Positions 60,179 to 64,000 of a DNA stretch of 64,000 nucleotides are shown here, in pieces. The stretch covers positions 17,165 through 81,164 of the forward strand of contig NZ_AMZN01000045.1 of NCBI RefSeq assembly GCF_000331535.1, read 5' to 3'. The notes below the pieces were generated by a model. The model had not been told where the DNA came from, did no database searches, and was given only the letters and a program-made list of their open reading frames with translations. The stretch's first letter is position 1; every line of letters begins with the position of its first letter. The stretch is from Fulvivirga imtechensis AK7 (GTDB lineage: Bacteria; Bacteroidota; Bacteroidia; Cytophagales; Cyclobacteriaceae). Position numbers and translations under genes: made by a program.

Positions 60179-60610
60179 CTACTTAACACTCCTGCCACTT
60201 CTTTTCCAGTCGGTAATACCACCTGCGAGGTCTATTACCCAGGTGAACCCTTGCTCTTGCAAAACTTTGGCGGCCGCAGCACTTCTGCCACCGACTGCAC
60301 AGTAAATAAACACAGGTTCATCTTTTTTAAGTTCAGCCACCTTATTCTTGAAATCAGGATCGTAGTAGTCGATGTTGCGTGCATTTTCCAGGCAGCCACC
60401 GGCATACTCCTCGGGAGTCCGCACATCGAGCAACTGAACGGCCTCACCATGTCGCAGTATCATTTTTTCAAATTTATCACTGCTCACCCGCTCAATGCCG
60501 GCCGATTGTACGGCCTGTTTTTCTTCCTCTGTTGACGGATTGGTGGTTGTATTACAACCTGCCAGGGAAAGGCTGGTGGTAATCATGATCAATAGCAGAG
60601 TTCTTATCAT
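60179..60610 (-). CDS. Rhodanese-domain lipoprotein
   Basis: A 143-residue exported protein with a lipoprotein signal (SLSLAGC, lipidated C19). Residues about 40-140 form one rhodanese domain with the active-site loop C104-A-V-G-G-R that ends with Arg as in sulfurtransferases, and LLDVRTPEEYAGG before it. Its periplasmic or surface position suggests handling of sulfane sulfur or thiosulfate. The promoter has a -7 box and a GTAAC palindrome, so it is likely under a Crp/Fnr-type regulator. Confidence 0.92.
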   Translation of the reverse strand: MIRTLLLIMITTSLSLAGCNTTTNPSTEEEKQAVQSAGIERVSSDKFEKMILRHGEAVQLLDVRTPEEYAGGCLENARNIDYYDPDFKNKVAELKKDEPVFIYCAVGGRSAAAAKVLQEQGFTWVIDLAGGITDWKRSGRSVK

Positions 60611-60634
60611 AGTCTTTCTAATTTACGATTACTG

Positions 60635-60677
60635 CAAAAGTACAACAATGCCGGTGGTATATTGTAACTATTGTTAC
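60635..60677 (-). promoter_or_regulatory. Promoter with Crp/Fnr-type palindrome before rhodanese
   Basis: On the minus strand TACTTTTG (60642-60635) fits the -7 box 24 bases before the ATG. GTAAC-TATT-GTTAC (60664-60677) is a perfect 5+5 palindrome whose centre is 32 bases from the -7 box, near -40. There is no -33 TTG, which suggests that a bound activator replaces it. The same palindrome type and distance are found before the globin gene. Confidence 0.6.
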
Positions 60678-60806
60678 TTACCTAAACGTGTGGACTCTTT
60701 ATTTTTAAGTCGACTAACATGGTGGTAGGGCCGCTATTAGAACAAGAGGAGTCCTCTGAACACTTTGGAGTTTAATAGGTTTTATACGTAAAAAAATGGA
60801 GGTTGT

Positions 60807-61196
60807 ATGCAGTATTACAGTAGCAAAGAATTTAAAGATATCAGCTTCGAAGAAGCCATCAAAAAGGTAACGGAAGCTTTGAAAGAGGAAGGTTTCGGAG
60901 TGCTGACCGAGATTGATGTCAGGGAAACATTTAAGAAGAAGTTGGGTGTAGACTTCAAGCCTTACAGGATCCTGGGAGCCTGTAATCCGCAGTTTGCCTA
61001 CAAGGCGTTGCGCGCAGAAGACAAGATAGGCACTATGCTGCCATGCAATGTTATTGTACAGCAGAAAGATGTAGATACTATTGAAGTGGCAGTGGTAGAT
61101 CCTATAGCTTCTATGCAGGCTGTGGAAAACGAAGATTTGGCAGGGATTGCCGGTGAAGTAAGGGATAAATTGAAGCTGGTACTGGAGAAGGTGTAG
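60807..61196 (+). CDS. DUF302 domain protein
   Basis: A 129-residue DUF302 protein: SFEEAIKKVTEALKEEGFGVLTEIDV at the start and ILGACNPQFAYKALRAEDKIGTMLPCNVIV in the middle are the family core (split here for length over about 12-95). The domain is thought to bind a ligand; its role is unclear. ATGGAGG 12 bases before the ATG serves as ribosome binding site. It is divergent from the rhodanese gene, so the GTAAC palindrome at 60664-60677 may affect both. Confidence 0.9.
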   Translation: MQYYSSKEFKDISFEEAIKKVTEALKEEGFGVLTEIDVRETFKKKLGVDFKPYRILGACNPQFAYKALRAEDKIGTMLPCNVIVQQKDVDTIEVAVVDPIASMQAVENEDLAGIAGEVRDKLKLVLEKV

Positions 61197-61233
61197 TAAA
61201 TTGAAGACTGTCAGGGTATTACAGTAATTCGGT

Positions 61234-61241
61234 TATATTTG
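61234..61241 (+). promoter_or_regulatory. Candidate -7 box of GH130 gene
   Basis: TATATTTG matches TAnnTTTG exactly and lies 25 bases before the GH130 ATG. No convincing -33 TTG is found (CTG 23 bases upstream is the best). Confidence 0.45.
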
Positions 61242-61265
61242 TTAATGGTATAACGTTTTACTGGT

Positions 61266-62366
61266 ATGAAAAAACTTATTACACTGGTGGTACTCGGCTG
61301 GACCCTGTCATTTCAGCATGTCCTGTCGCAGGAAAAAGATTGGATGCTGGGTCCTTTCGTAAGGACAAAAGATCAGCAGCCCATCATAGCCCCTACCACA
61401 TCCACCGTTTTTAAAGATCCCATGACAGGAAAAGAAGTGCAGTGGGAGTCTATGGCCACATTTAACCCTGCTGCCGTAGTAAAAGATGGAAAAATATATG
61501 TGTTGTACCGGGCGGAAGAAAGGCTGGGTGAAAAGGAGATCGGGGGACATACCTCCAGGCTGGGTATGGCGGTAAGCGCAGACGGAGAGACCTACACCAG
61601 GGAAAAAGAACCGGTGTTTTTTCCTGATAATGATAACCAAAAGGAATTTGAATGGACGGGAGGTACTGAGGACCCGCGGATCGTGGAGACCACTGATGGT
61701 ACTTTTGTGCTTACATATACGCAATGGAACAGGGAATATCCGCGCCTGGCGGTGGCCACATCCAAAGATCTGAGAAAATGGGTGAAGCATGGCCCTGTTT
61801 TCAGAAACTGGAAAAATGGGAAATACCACAATCGTGAGACGAAATCAGGTGCCATAGTTACAGAGATGAAGGATGGCAAACTGATAGCTGCCAGGATAAA
61901 GGGACGGTATTGGATGTACTTTGGTGTGCCGCACATCTGGCTGGCCAGCTCCGAGGATCTGGTTCATTGGGAACCGGTGGAAAATCACGAGGGCAATCTT
62001 GTACCGGTAATGAGTCCCCGGCCCGGATATTTTGACTCATGGTTGGTAGAAGCCGGTCCGCCTCCTGTGCTCACTGATGGCGGGATAGTAGTGCTATACA
62101 ATGCTGGTAACTCAAAAGAGATTGGTGTTGAGGAGCTGGGAAATCGGATATACACTGGTGGACAGGCTTTGTTTGATGCGAATGAGCCCTGGAAGCTCCT
62201 GGACCGGACGGATAGGCCTTTCATAAAACCTGAAATGCCTTTTGAGAAGTCGGGGCAGTATGCAGACGGTACTACTTTCATAGAAGGTTTAGTATATTTT
62301 CACGACAAGTGGTACCTCTTTTATGGCACTGCCGATAGTATGGTGGGAGTAGTGTCAGGCAAGTGA
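61266..62366 (+). CDS. GH130 family glycosidase/phosphorylase, exported
   Basis: A 366-residue protein with a signal peptide (MKKLITLVVLGWTLSFQHVLSQ). The five-bladed propeller of GH130 is recognisable: TFNPAAVVKDGKIYVLYRAEE in blade 1, SRLGMAVSADG in blade 2, GGTEDPRIVE in blade 2-3 with the catalytic-region Glu-Asp-Pro-Arg, and DGTTFIEGLVYF near the end. Most GH130 enzymes are cytoplasmic mannoside phosphorylases; exported members often act as hydrolases. The substrate is probably a beta-mannoside, but this is inference. A -7 box lies just upstream. Confidence 0.9.
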   Translation: MKKLITLVVLGWTLSFQHVLSQEKDWMLGPFVRTKDQQPIIAPTTSTVFKDPMTGKEVQWESMATFNPAAVVKDGKIYVLYRAEERLGEKEIGGHTSRLGMAVSADGETYTREKEPVFFPDNDNQKEFEWTGGTEDPRIVETTDGTFVLTYTQWNREYPRLAVATSKDLRKWVKHGPVFRNWKNGKYHNRETKSGAIVTEMKDGKLIAARIKGRYWMYFGVPHIWLASSEDLVHWEPVENHEGNLVPVMSPRPGYFDSWLVEAGPPPVLTDGGIVVLYNAGNSKEIGVEELGNRIYTGGQALFDANEPWKLLDRTDRPFIKPEMPFEKSGQYADGTTFIEGLVYFHDKWYLFYGTADSMVGVVSGK

Positions 62367-62374
62367 AGCACCCA

Positions 62375-63760
62375 TCATGCGATTACATTGTGATGCCTTC
62401 TTCTGATGGCCCTGACTTTCCAATAGCCCATTTTATAGTAGATAAATGCCACTGCGGCTGCCAGGAGGTTGGAAATGGGAAATGCCCACCAGATACCTTC
62501 AAACGCCAGAGGTGTTTTGTATGACATCACAAAGGCGATGGGAAAGCGAATGATCCACAGGCTGAAAATAGAGATGAGCATGGAAGCCTTGGTAAACCCG
62601 GCTCCGTTGAATACCCCGTTGAGCACTTGCTGAACTCCCAGCAAGCCAAAGCTTGGCGCCATCACTTTGATAAAAAGAGCGCCATCCTTGATCACCTTGG
62701 GGTCATTCGGAACAAAGAACGCGGTGAGTGGTTCCGCAAAGGCGAATAGCAACATACCCACTCCGGTTAGTCCGAAAAAGGCGATTTTAGTGCTGAGGTT
62801 GCCGATCTTTTCAGCCCTTTTGATCTTTGCAGCTCCGATATTCTGTCCTATCAGGGTGGTGGTAGCGATGGCAAAACCCAACGCTGGTATGATCACCAGG
62901 CTCAATAACCTGGCGCCAATGCCATAGGCAGCCACCACATCACTTCCGAAACTGGTTACCAGCATCACCATAACGGTCATCCCCGCGGCCCTTGATGATT
63001 GCTCCAGGCTGGCTGGAATGCCCAGTTCAAACAGTTTTTTAGTCCATAAAAAGTCGAATTTCATATATGACCACTTGATCCTGATCCCCATCTTTCCCCT
63101 GAAGAGGACGAAAAGTCCTGCTGCCGCTGACAGGCCTTGAGTGATAATGCTGGCTATAGCAGCACCAGCCACGCCATACCCTGGAATGGGACCATAACCG
63201 AAAATGAATAGCGGGTCGAGGATCAGGTTGAGGAATACGGTGACAAGGATGATGTACATGGGGAGCAGTACATTGCCGATTCCCCGCATCAGCGACTGAA
63301 AAACGAAGAACATGAAAAGAAATACAAAGCCCAGAGAAGAGACCTGGAAGTAAGCCACGGAATCAGCAAGGATCTCGGGCCCCGCACCTACCAGCTTCAT
63401 CAAAGGTGGTGCCGCGAAGTAGCCAGTGGCAGCCAACAGGATAGAGATAAAGAAAATAACAAACACCGTTTGAGATGAGCTGAAATTTACCTGTCGCTGG
63501 TCATCCGCCCCCTTGTGGTGAGAAACGATCACCGTTCCGGCCAGAGTCAGGCCGCCTCCAAGCGACAAAATAAGGAAAAGGATTGGAAAGCTGATGCTTA
63601 CTGCGGCCACAGCATTGGCCCCCAGCCTTCCGAGCCAGAAAGTGTCGATCAACTGATAGGCGGTGTGGAGGATATTGGCGAGTATGATAGGCAACGCCAG
63701 GGTAGCCAATGAATGGAAGATCTTGCCTTCTGTAAATTTTTTCTTTTTTTGAGGTGCCAA
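62375..63760 (-). CDS. MATE family efflux transporter
   Basis: A 461-residue twelve-helix pump of the NorM/MATE family. Conserved parts include the first helices with QLIDTFWLGRLGANAVAAVS, GVAGAAIASIITQG in the middle, and ATTTLIGQNIGAAKIKRAEKI in the second half. It is distinct from the MATE pump at 16.3-17.8 kb. The start ATG follows the long run of Lys codons (APQKKKKFTEGK). It converges with the GH130 gene with only 8 bases between the stops. Confidence 0.93.
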   Translation of the reverse strand: MAPQKKKKFTEGKIFHSLATLALPIILANILHTAYQLIDTFWLGRLGANAVAAVSISFPILFLILSLGGGLTLAGTVIVSHHKGADDQRQVNFSSSQTVFVIFFISILLAATGYFAAPPLMKLVGAGPEILADSVAYFQVSSLGFVFLFMFFVFQSLMRGIGNVLLPMYIILVTVFLNLILDPLFIFGYGPIPGYGVAGAAIASIITQGLSAAAGLFVLFRGKMGIRIKWSYMKFDFLWTKKLFELGIPASLEQSSRAAGMTVMVMLVTSFGSDVVAAYGIGARLLSLVIIPALGFAIATTTLIGQNIGAAKIKRAEKIGNLSTKIAFFGLTGVGMLLFAFAEPLTAFFVPNDPKVIKDGALFIKVMAPSFGLLGVQQVLNGVFNGAGFTKASMLISIFSLWIIRFPIAFVMSYKTPLAFEGIWWAFPISNLLAAAVAFIYYKMGYWKVRAIRRRHHNVIA

Positions 63761-63890
63761 TGCCAGAAAGAAAAGATGTAATTTTTTGTAAAGTTAACAG
63801 GTTCCGGACAATAAAAGTTAATTAAAATAAGCATGATGTAAAAGACCAGGAGATTCCTGCTCTCATACAATGCTATTAAAAGTTAAGGGT

Positions 63891-64000
63891 GTCATCCCGA
63901 GGTAACCAACAACTTTGAGTTGATTTTGAGGGTAATGACAATACACCATCATTACCATAGCAGAAACTGAGGAAACAGAGGTTGTAAACCACCCATGTCA
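63891..64000. repeat. GTCAT-type dispersed repeat, cut by window end
   Basis: The sequence from GTCATCCCGAGG to the window end closely resembles 7076-7190: both contain AACCAACAACTT, GTTGATTTTG, TAATGACA, ACACCATCATTA-like and AAACCAC blocks in the same order. It is thus one copy of a longer dispersed repeat with a GTCAT start. Confidence 0.65.

Overview
The window looks like chromosomal DNA of a Bacteroidota bacterium, most likely a member of the Cytophagales or a close relative. The signs are Bacteroidota-type promoters (-7 box TAnnTTTG with a weak -33 TTG), LytS/LytTR pairs, large FtsX-like permeases, a CzcA-type pump fused to a TolC-like domain, many lipoproteins and a DUF6799 repeat protein. 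No rRNA or tRNA gene, CRISPR array, phage gene or transposase gene was seen. Genus-level placement is inference only.

Layout. 1-7 kb: the end of a DJ-1/PfpI gene, a cupin, an M28 aminopeptidase, a TolB-like lipoprotein, a hypothetical protein and aconitase. 7-12 kb: a LytS/LytTR two-component pair and an FtsX-like permease. 12-18 kb: accessory genes set between small mobile repeats (a methyltransferase, a divergent sulfotransferase/Asp-hydroxylase pair, and a PhnB-like protein overlapping a MATE pump). 18-23.7 kb: BON protein, Hsp20, an outer-membrane protein, a five-repeat DUF6799 protein, an SDR and a DinB protein. 23.8-29.4 kb: a six-gene overlapping operon, transcribed leftward, of acetyl-CoA synthetase, E1 alpha, DUF5655, E1 beta, E2 and acyl carrier protein. 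29.5-35 kb: a small lipoprotein, a flavodoxin-like/GyrI-like membrane protein, a class II ribonucleotide reductase, a methyltransferase and an alcohol dehydrogenase. 35-37 kb: a globin and two small genes separated by repeats. 37-43.3 kb: an AraC regulator, then a TonB receptor / YfiR / histidine kinase / receiver operon. 43.3-48.3 kb: MarR with a divergent HMA-like gene, a VOC protein, an M49 peptidase and a DinB protein. 48.3-56.1 kb: a heavy-metal RND efflux operon with its own two-component system. 56-64 kb: a branched-chain-type binding protein, an NmrA-like protein with a decayed partial copy of its 5' end, a sterol-desaturase-like hydroxylase, a rhodanese lipoprotein, DUF302, GH130 and a second MATE pump.

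Intergenic DNA is the most unusual part. (1) A family of about 90-150 bp non-autonomous elements with ends near TGTNTNTAAGAAAAC occurs in eight substantial copies plus a fragment; several are flanked by 6-8 bp target duplications, often at palindromic CTANNTAG-like sites. A 354 bp relative with perfect 21 bp terminal inverted repeats lies at 7043-7397. The copies sit tightly against gene ends and separate single accessory genes. (2) At least ten intergenic sites carry short tandem repeats whose period is always 7 bp but whose sequence differs from site to site. (3) REP-like units bounded by GTCAT/ATGAC recur.

Regulatory reading. A GTAAC-N4-GTTAC palindrome lies about 32-33 bp upstream of a -7 box both before the rhodanese gene and before the globin gene, which suggests a Crp/Fnr-type regulon. 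An 11-bp-period direct repeat (TTTCTTAA and TTNCTTAAAA half-sites) lies upstream of both the metal pump and its response regulator. The single-domain response regulator at 42.9 kb has a start region that would become canonical if one A were removed from a run of six.
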